From positions 177,709-241,708 of the forward strand of contig JBGSSF010000009.1 of assembly GCA_041737175.1 (NCBI GenBank): a stretch of 64,000 nucleotides of DNA, in the 5' to 3' direction. This document shows positions 1 through 8,264 of the stretch, in pieces. The translations under genes were made by a program, and so were the position numbers. The notes beneath the pieces are model-generated. The model ran no database searches. It was given only the letters and a program-made list of their open reading frames with translations, and was not told where the DNA came from. Origin of the DNA: UBA5072 sp041737175. Its GTDB lineage: Bacteria > Bacteroidota > Bacteroidia > Bacteroidales > UBA10428. Each line of letters starts with the position of its first letter. The stretch's first letter is position 1.

Positions 1-1
1 G

Positions 2-79
2 ACCGCTACCGGAACCTATCGGATTTATGTAAACCCGACTCCTGTTACAAGTCCGATCCAGCATCTGCAGAATCTGTAG
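2..79 (+). CDS. 3' end of an unidentified CDS (cut by window edge)
   Basis: Reading frame 2 is open from the window edge to a TAG at 77-79 and gives 25 residues containing TGTYRIYVNPTPVT. The composition (T, Y, V, N, P) looks like a beta-rich extracellular domain of the kind found in T9SS cargo proteins, which would suit the T9SS type B gene that follows. Too little is present to assign a family. Frame 1 is also open but its composition is less protein-like. Confidence 0.45.
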   Translation, partial: TATGTYRIYVNPTPVTSPIQHLQNL

Positions 80-118
80 AATGCTTGTTTGAAAATATTT
101 GTTGAATAGTTGGAATTG

Positions 119-152
119 ATCCGGCAGGTGAATAATTACTCACCTGCCGGAT
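119..152 (+). terminator. Strong hairpin after the first gene, possible terminator
   Basis: A perfect 13-bp stem is visible: ATCCGGCAGGTGA at 119-131 pairs with TCACCTGCCGGAT at 140-152 around an 8-base loop. It lies 40 bp after the stop of the upstream gene and 31 bp before the next start. The 3' side (TTAAAAGAAATTT) is only weakly T-rich, so it may work as a terminator, a 3'-end stabiliser or a leader element of the next gene. Confidence 0.5.
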
Positions 153-182
153 TTAAAAGAAATTTACATAGATTATTAAGAT

Positions 183-1208
183 TTGTCGTTCAGACATTCC
201 ATAGTATATTTTGTACTGTTGCTTCTGAGCAGCTTCACCGGCATTGTCACAGCACAGCCTTTACCCGATGTTTGTGCCGGTGGTGGCGTTCGTTACGGCG
301 TGCAGGGCTTGCCAAACTCGACTTTTGTATGGACGGTCAGTGGTGGCACCATCATTGCCAATTACAATGATTCTATTGATGTAAGGTGGAATTATGAACG
401 CGGAAGTCATGCCATTTCCGTGATAGAGGAATCTGATCTTGGATGTTTCGGAGAACCCGTGGAGGCTGAAGTAATTATTAAGGCTCCTGTTGCCGATATC
501 GGAGACAATGTAGAAGCCTGTGTTGATGACTTATATTTATTTGATGCCACAACCACATACCAGACGGATGTCACCTATCTGTGGCCCGATAACAGCACCA
601 ACGCAACCTTTGCCACCGGAAATGACGGGATCGTATGGGTCAGGGTCACCGGAACCGATGGTTGCGCTGATTATGACTCAGCCTACCTCACTTTGAATCC
701 GTTGCCTGTGGTTGACCTGGGAAAAGACACGGCATTATGCGGAACTGCCACCCTGTTACTCGATCCGGGTTTTTACATGTCCTATGAGTGGTCAACAGGT
801 GCCATATCCAATTCCATTTCTTTGGATGGAGAACGCAGGGAACCGGAGACCTTCTGGGTTGAAGTGACGGATGAAAACGGTTGCCGTGGTTCAGATACCA
901 TCGTGCTTGAAGTTTGTAATATATATTTGTTGTTCGATAATATGCCCAATACCATTACGCCGGGCGACCAGAATGACCAGAATGACCGGTGGGAAATACC
1001 TCATATCGAACTTTTCCCCGATGCCATCCTGGAAATTTATGACCGCTGGGGCAGGCTGATCTATCGAACGGATGACATCTATAATAATCCCTGGAAGGGT
1101 GAGACCATGTCAGGCAAGGAATTACCCATGGACGCCTATTATTACGTGATTGATCTAAAGTTATCCAATGTGAAGCCGATGACCGGGTATGTGAATGTGG
1201 TGAGATAA
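183..1208 (+). CDS. Secreted protein with T9SS type B (gliding-motility-associated) C-terminal sorting domain
   Basis: This 341-residue protein is probably exported by the Sec pathway and then moved to the cell surface or medium by the type IX secretion system. A signal peptide covers about residues 1-25 (MSFRHSIVYFVLLLL... ending VTAQ). The middle holds PKD/Ig-like beta domains with phrases such as YLWPDNSTN and YEWSTGAISN. The last 85 residues carry the type B sorting signature: NTITPGDQNDQNDRW, ILEIYDRWGRLIYRT, NPWKG, and YYYVIDL. The only start that supplies the signal peptide is TTG at 183, because an in-frame TAA lies at 177-179. It is followed by a PorP/SprF gene, the usual partner of type B cargo. 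The specific function of the exported part is unknown. Confidence 0.85.
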   Translation: MSFRHSIVYFVLLLLSSFTGIVTAQPLPDVCAGGGVRYGVQGLPNSTFVWTVSGGTIIANYNDSIDVRWNYERGSHAISVIEESDLGCFGEPVEAEVIIKAPVADIGDNVEACVDDLYLFDATTTYQTDVTYLWPDNSTNATFATGNDGIVWVRVTGTDGCADYDSAYLTLNPLPVVDLGKDTALCGTATLLLDPGFYMSYEWSTGAISNSISLDGERREPETFWVEVTDENGCRGSDTIVLEVCNIYLLFDNMPNTITPGDQNDQNDRWEIPHIELFPDAILEIYDRWGRLIYRTDDIYNNPWKGETMSGKELPMDAYYYVIDLKLSNVKPMTGYVNVVR

Positions 1209-1210
1209 AA

Positions 1211-1246
<36 letters not shown>

Positions 1247-1272
1247 ATAGACTGAAGTTTATCATTTAAAAA

Positions 1273-2313
1273 TTGCAGACGAAACCTAGACATATTGCAA
1301 GACTGATGGTACTGACAGTTTTTCTGGGACTGACCGGATCTTCGGTTAAGGCTCAGCAGTTGCCGGTATACAGCCAGTACATGATGAATGGTTTTCTGCT
1401 CAATCCGGCGGTAGCCGGACATGAAGGTTATACGGCCATCAATGTTACCGCACGCGAACAATGGATCGGGTTAAAGGATGCACCGGGAACTTATGCCGTG
1501 AGCTACCAGACCCGCTTGCTTAAAAACAGTTATATATCCCGGTCCGCTTCTATACGCAAGCGTAAAAGGGTTATGTCGCGCAGCGGACGCGTGGGTTATG
1601 GGGTATATGCCTTTACCGATATGGCAGGTGCGTTCAACCGTACAGGATTGCAGGGTACTTATACTTACCACATTCCCTTTGACCAGTCCCAGTTAACATT
1701 CGGAGTTTCCTTAACGGGATACCAGTTCCGGATTGACAATGACAAAATGAGATTGCTGGATGAGGACGACCAGCTGCTCCTGAATACCGAAAGATCAGCC
1801 TTCATCCCGGACGCCAATTTTGGTGCTTACTATACCGATAAGAATATGTACGCCGGGATCTCAGCCATGCAGTTGTTCCAGACTCCCCTGAAACTGGGTG
1901 CTGACAAAGAGGGCCCAGGTTTCCGTATGATACGTCATTATTTCATCATGGCAGGTTACCGCTTCGAGATCAACCGGGACTTGCTGCTGGAACCTTCGTT
2001 CCTGTTCAAAACCACAGAAAAGTTCATCTCCCAGATCGATGTTAATGGCAAAGTGTACTTTGCGGAAAACTACTGGGCGGGATTGTCATGGCGTACCGGA
2101 GGCAGTTACAGCATTATTGAAGAATCATTCAACGGGAAGGGCTCTTCGCTTATCATTATGGGTGGTGTACGTGTTGACAAGTTCTATTTCGGCTATGCCT
2201 TCGATTACACTTTCAATGCCATTGGCGTGAGAACGGCAGGATCCCATGAAATCATGGCCGCCGTAAAATTCGGTGATAACGCCAGGAGATACCGCTGGCT
2301 GAACCGGTATTAA
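1273..2313 (+). CDS. PorP/SprF family type IX secretion system membrane protein
   Basis: A 346-residue outer-membrane beta-barrel protein of the PorP/SprF family, which in Bacteroidota works with the T9SS, typically to attach or export the type B cargo encoded next to it. The family hallmark near the N-terminus is QQLPVYSQYMMNGFLLNPA followed by REQWIGL. The signal peptide is MQTKPRHIARLMVLTVFLG...VKA, cut before QQ. I chose the TTG at 1273 because it supplies the basic n-region; an internal ATG at 1306 would leave a short signal peptide without positive charge. It ends 7 bp from the convergent DUF721 gene. Confidence 0.88.
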   Translation: MQTKPRHIARLMVLTVFLGLTGSSVKAQQLPVYSQYMMNGFLLNPAVAGHEGYTAINVTAREQWIGLKDAPGTYAVSYQTRLLKNSYISRSASIRKRKRVMSRSGRVGYGVYAFTDMAGAFNRTGLQGTYTYHIPFDQSQLTFGVSLTGYQFRIDNDKMRLLDEDDQLLLNTERSAFIPDANFGAYYTDKNMYAGISAMQLFQTPLKLGADKEGPGFRMIRHYFIMAGYRFEINRDLLLEPSFLFKTTEKFISQIDVNGKVYFAENYWAGLSWRTGGSYSIIEESFNGKGSSLIIMGGVRVDKFYFGYAFDYTFNAIGVRTAGSHEIMAAVKFGDNARRYRWLNRY

Positions 2314-2320
2314 TTCAGCC

Positions 2321-2611
2321 TCACCTGATAACAATCTGTTCCACGACCTTCTCCCCGGCATTTTCATTCAGCTTATCAATAATCTCCTGCCGCATCATCA
2401 GCAATTCTGTTTTTAAAACCGAAGAAGTTACATGAAGATAGAGCGTACGATTCCGGATATAGATCCTGTCGGTACGCACCGCGACTGTTTTTCCCATCAT
2501 GGATTCCCATTGTGAAACCACATGAACCTCTTTGAGTTTCTGCTCGATGTGCATTTCCCGCAGACAATCTGCAATTACATCGCCAAGCTTCTGGGTATTG
2601 CTTTTTCTCAT
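2321..2611 (-). CDS. DUF721 (DciA-like) domain protein
   Basis: A 96-residue protein matching the DUF721 family: a helical N-terminus (KLGDVIADCLREMHIEQKL), the conserved QWESMMGKTVAVRT segment, and a beta region (LYLHVTSSVLKTELLMMR). DUF721 includes DciA, the helicase-loading factor of many bacteria, but the short Bacteroidota members next to recF have not, to my knowledge, been characterised in detail. It lies 15 bp after recF and is certainly co-transcribed with it, which supports a role in replication or repair. Confidence 0.85.
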   Translation of the reverse strand: MRKSNTQKLGDVIADCLREMHIEQKLKEVHVVSQWESMMGKTVAVRTDRIYIRNRTLYLHVTSSVLKTELLMMRQEIIDKLNENAGEKVVEQIVIR

Positions 2612-2626
2612 CGTATGTGGCAGAGG

Positions 2627-3727
2627 TTAATGAATGATCCCGTCGCGCGTGATATGAAAAAGCCGGAAATCGGTATTCATTTCCTCCAGTATGGACTGCA
2701 TTTTGCTTTCGTCTGTATGTGTAATGAATATTTGCCCGAAGTGGTCATCAGACACCAGTCGGATGATCTGTCTTACCCTTGATTCATCAAACTTGTCGAA
2801 AACATCATCCAGCAGAAGAATAGGTCTGGCCTTGTTCATATCCCTGATAAAATCGAACTGCGCCAGTTTCAGGGTTACCAGGAATGTCTTTTGCTGACCC
2901 TGTGAGCCGGTTTTCTTCAACGGATGACCGTTGATCGTGAGGATCAGATCGTCCTTGTGTATCCCCTGCGTTGTATGCTGCATAAAACGATCTTTCTCCC
3001 TGGAATTTATCAGCAGAGGTCCGAAATCATGATCGGCAAGCTGAGACTGGTACTGGAGATCAACCATTTCATTTTCAGGAGCAATCATATGATAGTAACG
3101 CTGAAAAATGGGGATCATTTTTACAGTGAATTCAGCCCGAAGAGCGTAAATTCGCATGGCCACAGGTATCATTTGCTCATCGTAAACCCTGAGCATTTCC
3201 TCATCAAAGTTCCGCGCGCTTCCAAAGTCCTTCAACAGCCTGTTTCGCTGTGAAAGCAATTTGTTGTAATGGATCATGTCCTCCAGGTAGGATTTGCTGT
3301 ATTGTGAAATTACGCTGTTCAGAAACTTCCTGCGTTCCTCGCTTCCTTCGAGGATCAGAGCCGAATCTTCCGGTGAGATCATTACAACAGGATATTGACC
3401 GATGTGATGCGCCAGTCTTTCATATTCCTTTTTATTGCGCTTAAAGATTTTATTCCTGTTGTGATGTATACTGCACATGATCTCATCGGTGGCATCATTC
3501 ATGCTGAAAGATCCCTGGATCATGGCAAATTCCTCGTCATGCCGGATATTTTGCGTATCAACGGGATTGAAATAGCTTTTGCAAAGACAGAGGTAATGGA
3601 TGGCATCGAGGAGGTTGGTCTTGCCGACACCGTTATCGCCTACAAAACAATTAATACGGGGGGAAAAAGAAATTCCGGCTTCCGCCATGTTTTTGAAATT
3701 CACCAGGGAAAGAGATAGCAAATGCAT
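2627..3727 (-). CDS. recF: DNA replication and repair protein RecF
   Basis: RecF is an SMC-like ATPase that, with RecO and RecR, helps load RecA at single-strand gaps and stalled forks. The 366-residue length is normal. The Walker A is GDNGVGKTN at residues 30-38, preceded by LVNFKNM; the ABC signature region is KTGSQGQQKT and the Walker B is PILLLDDVFDKFD, followed by FITHTDE. It is the first gene of a two-gene operon with DUF721. A promoter-like TAAATTTG lies about 20 bp upstream of its ATG. It is transcribed divergently from the large sensor gene. Confidence 0.95.
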   Translation of the reverse strand: MHLLSLSLVNFKNMAEAGISFSPRINCFVGDNGVGKTNLLDAIHYLCLCKSYFNPVDTQNIRHDEEFAMIQGSFSMNDATDEIMCSIHHNRNKIFKRNKKEYERLAHHIGQYPVVMISPEDSALILEGSEERRKFLNSVISQYSKSYLEDMIHYNKLLSQRNRLLKDFGSARNFDEEMLRVYDEQMIPVAMRIYALRAEFTVKMIPIFQRYYHMIAPENEMVDLQYQSQLADHDFGPLLINSREKDRFMQHTTQGIHKDDLILTINGHPLKKTGSQGQQKTFLVTLKLAQFDFIRDMNKARPILLLDDVFDKFDESRVRQIIRLVSDDHFGQIFITHTDESKMQSILEEMNTDFRLFHITRDGIIH

Positions 3728-3745
3728 GATATTCCATTAAATTAC

Positions 3746-3753
3746 AAATTTAG
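3746..3753 (-). promoter_or_regulatory. Putative -7 element (TAAATTTG) of recF
   Basis: On the minus strand the sequence TAAATTTG matches the Bacteroidota -7 consensus TAnnTTTG exactly and ends 18 bp before the recF ATG, giving a very short leader. I see no clear TTTG at the expected -33 distance, so the call rests on one element. Confidence 0.4.
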
Positions 3754-3858
3754 CAAAGGATTCTTATGCATATTTCATTTTAAAATATAATTTTATTAGC
3801 GAATTGCTAAACCTATTTCCTTCCTATGGACCTAAGATTATCAGAACGCCTGACCAGT

Positions 3859-6800
3859 ATGGCTCGTACTTATTTTCTCATTCATTTATATGTATTTCTT
3901 GTTTCTTCGCTTTCCGGACAGACCGGGAACCTTACCATAAAATTCGACAATATCTCCATAAAAGACGGCCTTTCACAAAGTTCTCCAAATTGCATATTTC
4001 AGGATTCTCGCGGACTGATGTGGATCGGAACCGATGATGGTCTGAATAAATACGACGGATACCATTTTATCATCTTCAAGCCGGAACAGGGTAATCCATA
4101 CAGCATAAGCAATTCCAGGGTTCTTTCCGTTACCGAAGACGGAACCGGCAATCTGTGGGTAGGAACAAACGGCGGCGGGCTGAACAGGTACGATCGCAGG
4201 ACCAACCGGTTCCACACTTACATACCTGAAAAAAACAACCCGTCATCTTTAACAGGACTGATCGTTCATTGCATGCTGGCCATGCCTGACGGCAATATCT
4301 GGATTGGAACAGAAAATGGATTATCGGTTTATGATCCGAAAAACGAAAAATTCCTGGATCCCTTTCAGGATCCGTTTCTCCGCTCAGTTTCAGACATACC
4401 GGTTCATGCACTGGCGTGTGTTGACAGAAATATTGTTTTTGCCGGAACATCGCAGGGCCTTTTCCAGATGGATATGGAGAAGAAACAAGCAGACCACTTT
4501 CTAAACAATACCTTCAATAAGCAATCCCTTCCAAATGATAAAATTACGGCCTTGCTGCCTGATAAAGCCGGTCGTCTTTGGATAGGTACCGAAACCGGAG
4601 TCTCACGCATGGACAGTGCCGGGGTATTTATATCGTTAAAAAGCTCATCTGCCCTGGTTAAAGCGATGCTCGAGGATGATGGAGGCCGCATCTGGATTGC
4701 CACTTTTGGAGGCGGACTGGATATCTGGTCTGACAATACAAAAAGCTTCACCAACTATTCCTATGACCATAACAACCCTTATAGTTTAAAGAATAACGAG
4801 GTCCTTTCGTTGTTTAAAGATTTTTCGGGAATAATTTGGGTTGGCACCAATGGCATTGATATTTACAATCCCAAAAAGGAAAAATTTGTTTTGTACGATT
4901 ATGTGCCTTATACCCGTGAAAAACTGATATTCAGGAATATACACCCATTATACGAGGATGAGGAAGGGATATTATGGATCGGATCCAAATCAGATGGTCT
5001 TCATGTATTCGACCGGGCCGGGCGAAGTCATTCCCTTTGGGTGCATGATCCAGGTAATCCAAACAGTATTTCAAGCAGTCACATCAGGGCCATCAAGGAA
5101 TATCCCAGGGGCGTTCTTTGGGTTGGCACGGATGACCAGGGTTTAAACAAGATATCCCTCGATGGCAACCGGCGACCCGTCAGGATTAAGCATTTCAGAT
5201 CTCAGCCTGACAATCCCAATTCAATATCCAGTAACAAGATCTATGCTTTTTTCATGGATAACAGTGGCAGGTTATGGATCGGGACCGATAACGGACTGAC
5301 GATCATGGATATTGAGGCGGAAACTTTTACACAGTACCTGCCTGACACAGCCAATCCGGCCAGCATAAGCAATACCACTGTTTATGCCATATTTGGTGAT
5401 TCAGCAGGTAACATCTGGCTGGCTACGGATTTCGGAATTAACAAATTTGATCCTTCCTCAGGGGGATTTATTCATTACGTGCATCATCCGGGTGATGATA
5501 ACTCAATCATTCACAATGAATTACTTTCATTTTGCGAGGATAGCAAGGGAGACCTTTGGATTGGGACTTATGGTAACGGACTTGACCGATTCAGTCCGGC
5601 TACCGGAACCTTCACGCACTTTTCTGATGTGGAACAGCTAAAAACTGCCGTCATTTATGGTATTCTGGAGGATGATTCGGGAAACCTGTGGTTGAGCACC
5701 AATAACGGGATCATCAAATTCAATCCGGTTACACGTGAAATCAACCAATTCAGCATTGAAGACGGCCTGCAAAGCAATGAATTCAATGGTACATCTTACT
5801 TTAAAAGTCAGTCCGGCGAGATGTTCTTTGGTGGTCAATATGGTTTCAATAGTTTTTTTCCGCAGGAGGTTGTCATTGATTCATCGCCTCCCAAAATTAT
5901 CCTTTCTGATCTGCAGGTCAGAAATGAATCAGTATTGCCGGGAGAAGACTCCCCCATTAAGACGCATATCAATGAGGTAAAGGAGATCCTGCTTAATTAT
6001 AAACAGAATAATTTTACACTTTATTTCTCAGCGCTTCATTACGCCAATCCTTCTCTTAACCACTATAAATACAAGCTGGAAGGATTTGATGATGACTGGA
6101 TTGACGTTGGAAATAAAAGATTTGTTTCTTATACCAGCCTGCCTTACAAAACATATACCTTCAGGGTAATTGCAGCCAATAGTGACGGCGTCTGGAATGA
6201 AAAGGGATTGTCAGTGAAAATTAAGGTAAAACCTCCGTTTTGGTCCACCATCTGGTTCAGGATAATGATGGTGATTGCGCTGATCTGGGGTGTTCTGTAT
6301 ATAGTCCGACGGCAACTGACCGCTGCACAAAGGCAAAAGCAAATCGTTGAAGAAAAATTCGAATTGAGCTCCAAAGAGCTGGAAGAAGCCAAAAAACAAC
6401 TTGATATTCAACATGATGAAATCGTTGTTCAAAAAAGGGAACTAAAAATCAGGGCAAAGGACCAGGAAAATCTTTTGTGGTATAACCAGGGGTTGGGACT
6501 GTTTTCGGACATATTCAGTAAAAACAGGGATGATCTTAAAAAGCTGTGCCAGGTAACCATTGAAAAACTTGTGGAATATGTTGAGGCACAACAGGGCGGC
6601 ATTTTTCTCCTGAACAGTGAAGATGACAAGGAAAGATACCTTGAACTTGTTGCCTATTATGCCCTTTCTGAAGAAAAAATCAATAAGCGTTTCAGCATCG
6701 GGGAAGGCTATGTAGGCACGTGCTTTTATGATAAAAAGTTTCTCGAGGTGGATAATCTCACAGAGCATTATGCACAGCTGCATTCAGGTCTCGGAGGTGA

Positions 6801-7203
6801 GTACCTTAAACACCTGGTGCTCGCACCCCTGATGATCAATGAGGAATGCATCGGCGTTGTCGAGTTGGGCTCATTCAAAAAGATCAAGGGATACAGGATC
6901 GCATTCATTGAGAAATTAATGGAATCCTTTGCTGCCATAATTAACACAGAACAGTCCAGTGCCCGTTTGAAGATGCTCATTGAGCGTTCGACACTTCAAT
7001 CCCAGGAACTTGAAGCCTCCGAAGAGCAATTGCGGTTGAACCTGGAACAAATCATGGCAACCCAGGAGGAATCGGCACGCAGGGAGGATGAATTGATCAA
7101 GCTCTCCGAGGAATCTGCCACCCGCGAGGAAATTCTGGGTCAGGAGATTGAAAGACTTAAAAGCAGAATTGAACAACTTACAGGTAAACCCTTTGTTGAT
7201 TGA
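3859..7203 (+). CDS. Membrane sensor: two-component propeller repeats, Y_Y_Y domain, TM, coiled coil and GAF domain, no kinase
   Basis: The protein has about 1115 residues from the ATG at 3859, chosen because it starts a clean signal peptide (MARTYFLIHLYVFLVSSLSGQ); an ATG 33 bp upstream is also possible. A periplasmic part holds at least 11 regulator-propeller repeats of the type LWIGTxxGLxxYD, for example NLWVGTNGGGLNRYD and RLWIGTDNGLTIMD. A Y_Y_Y domain follows (YKYKLEGFDDDWIDVG), then one membrane segment near residues 795-818 (WFRIMMVIALIWGVLYIV), a coiled coil, a GAF-like domain (LKKLCQVTIEKLVEYVEAQ to FAAIINTEQ), and a second coiled coil to the C-terminus. Hybrid two-component systems with this front end normally continue into kinase, receiver and AraC domains; none is present. 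It probably signals through a partner protein. Its stop abuts the convergent PPK2 gene with no spacer. Confidence 0.85.
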   Translation: MARTYFLIHLYVFLVSSLSGQTGNLTIKFDNISIKDGLSQSSPNCIFQDSRGLMWIGTDDGLNKYDGYHFIIFKPEQGNPYSISNSRVLSVTEDGTGNLWVGTNGGGLNRYDRRTNRFHTYIPEKNNPSSLTGLIVHCMLAMPDGNIWIGTENGLSVYDPKNEKFLDPFQDPFLRSVSDIPVHALACVDRNIVFAGTSQGLFQMDMEKKQADHFLNNTFNKQSLPNDKITALLPDKAGRLWIGTETGVSRMDSAGVFISLKSSSALVKAMLEDDGGRIWIATFGGGLDIWSDNTKSFTNYSYDHNNPYSLKNNEVLSLFKDFSGIIWVGTNGIDIYNPKKEKFVLYDYVPYTREKLIFRNIHPLYEDEEGILWIGSKSDGLHVFDRAGRSHSLWVHDPGNPNSISSSHIRAIKEYPRGVLWVGTDDQGLNKISLDGNRRPVRIKHFRSQPDNPNSISSNKIYAFFMDNSGRLWIGTDNGLTIMDIEAETFTQYLPDTANPASISNTTVYAIFGDSAGNIWLATDFGINKFDPSSGGFIHYVHHPGDDNSIIHNELLSFCEDSKGDLWIGTYGNGLDRFSPATGTFTHFSDVEQLKTAVIYGILEDDSGNLWLSTNNGIIKFNPVTREINQFSIEDGLQSNEFNGTSYFKSQSGEMFFGGQYGFNSFFPQEVVIDSSPPKIILSDLQVRNESVLPGEDSPIKTHINEVKEILLNYKQNNFTLYFSALHYANPSLNHYKYKLEGFDDDWIDVGNKRFVSYTSLPYKTYTFRVIAANSDGVWNEKGLSVKIKVKPPFWSTIWFRIMMVIALIWGVLYIVRRQLTAAQRQKQIVEEKFELSSKELEEAKKQLDIQHDEIVVQKRELKIRAKDQENLLWYNQGLGLFSDIFSKNRDDLKKLCQVTIEKLVEYVEAQQGGIFLLNSEDDKERYLELVAYYALSEEKINKRFSIGEGYVGTCFYDKKFLEVDNLTEHYAQLHSGLGGEYLKHLVLAPLMINEECIGVVELGSFKKIKGYRIAFIEKLMESFAAIINTEQSSARLKMLIERSTLQSQELEASEEQLRLNLEQIMATQEESARREDELIKLSEESATREEILGQEIERLKSRIEQLTGKPFVD

Positions 7204-8079
7204 TCATTTGCCCTGAAGTATCTCTTTTGCTTTTTTGAGATCTGCAATCTGGCTGTCGCTTAAAACCGGGTATTTTAATTTCATATTCTTCATTCTCTGA
7301 AGGATGACTTCGGCAACAGCAAGGCGCATGTACCACTTTTTATCAGCCGGTATGATATACCAGGGAGCAATGGGTGTGGAAGTTTTTTTGATCATGGTTT
7401 CATAAGCTTCCTGGTAATCGTTCCAATAATCTCGTTCCTCCAGGTCGCCGAGGGCAAATTTCCAGTTTTTATGCGGCTCATCGATCCTTTTCAGGAAACG
7501 GTCTGTTTGCTCCTCCTTTGAAATATGAAGGAAAAACTTGAGAATTATAGTCCCGTTGCGAAAAAGGTGCTTTTCCAGATCGTTGATGCTTTCATACCGG
7601 TCATTCCAGAATTCATCCGTGATTTTATCTGCAGTGTCAATACCTGGTAGCTTTTGGTTGAGCACAATACCCGGATGCACTTTCACAACCAGTACTTCTT
7701 CGTAGTAGGACCGGTTGAAGATCCCTATCCTGCCCCGCTCGGGCAAACATTTGGTGGTTCGCCACAGGAAATCATGATCAAGTTCTTCGGTGGAAGGTTG
7801 CTTAAAACTAAATACCTGGCATCCCTGGGGATTGATGCCTGACATGACATGTTCAATGGTACTGTCTTTGCCGGCTCCGTCCATGGCCTGAAAAATCAGC
7901 AGCAAAGACTGTTTATTATCAGCATACAGAACGTCCTGCAGTTCCTGCATATCCTTGATATAATTATCCATCCAGTCTTTGGCTTCACTTTTATCCGATA
8001 CACCGGCAGTGCTGTCAGTTTGAAATATTTTCAGAGACTTGAATCTGCCGGGTTCTGCAAGGAATTGATTGATGTTCAT
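7204..8079 (-). CDS. PPK2 family polyphosphate kinase/phosphotransferase
   Basis: PPK2 enzymes transfer phosphate between polyphosphate and nucleotides in the cytoplasm. The 291-residue length suits a single-domain member. Walker A is AMDGAGKDS at residues 65-73 and the lid/arginine motif is GIFNRSYYEEVL near 119-130; DRFLKRIDEPHKNWKF, just before the segment DLEERDYW, is also typical of the family. The length and motifs resemble the class often annotated as PPK2 family (polyphosphate:nucleotide phosphotransferase), but the nucleotide preference cannot be read from sequence alone. It is a single gene, convergent with the sensor gene, and 2.7 kb from a VTC-type polyphosphate polymerase. Confidence 0.9.
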   Translation of the reverse strand: MNINQFLAEPGRFKSLKIFQTDSTAGVSDKSEAKDWMDNYIKDMQELQDVLYADNKQSLLLIFQAMDGAGKDSTIEHVMSGINPQGCQVFSFKQPSTEELDHDFLWRTTKCLPERGRIGIFNRSYYEEVLVVKVHPGIVLNQKLPGIDTADKITDEFWNDRYESINDLEKHLFRNGTIILKFFLHISKEEQTDRFLKRIDEPHKNWKFALGDLEERDYWNDYQEAYETMIKKTSTPIAPWYIIPADKKWYMRLAVAEVILQRMKNMKLKYPVLSDSQIADLKKAKEILQGK

Positions 8080-8264
8080 GGGTACTGTTTTTGGGAACGA
8101 TTAAATATAGCGAAAGGGTTTAACATATTGTTAGTACTTTAAAGGGAGTTGTTAATTATTACCCTGAAAAGGACAGGCATTTTTTGTATCTTTACCGGCC
8201 ATTTAGTAGCAATCTAAAGGTTATATATTAATGACAATAATTTGTATAAGGTAAGCTGAAGTTT

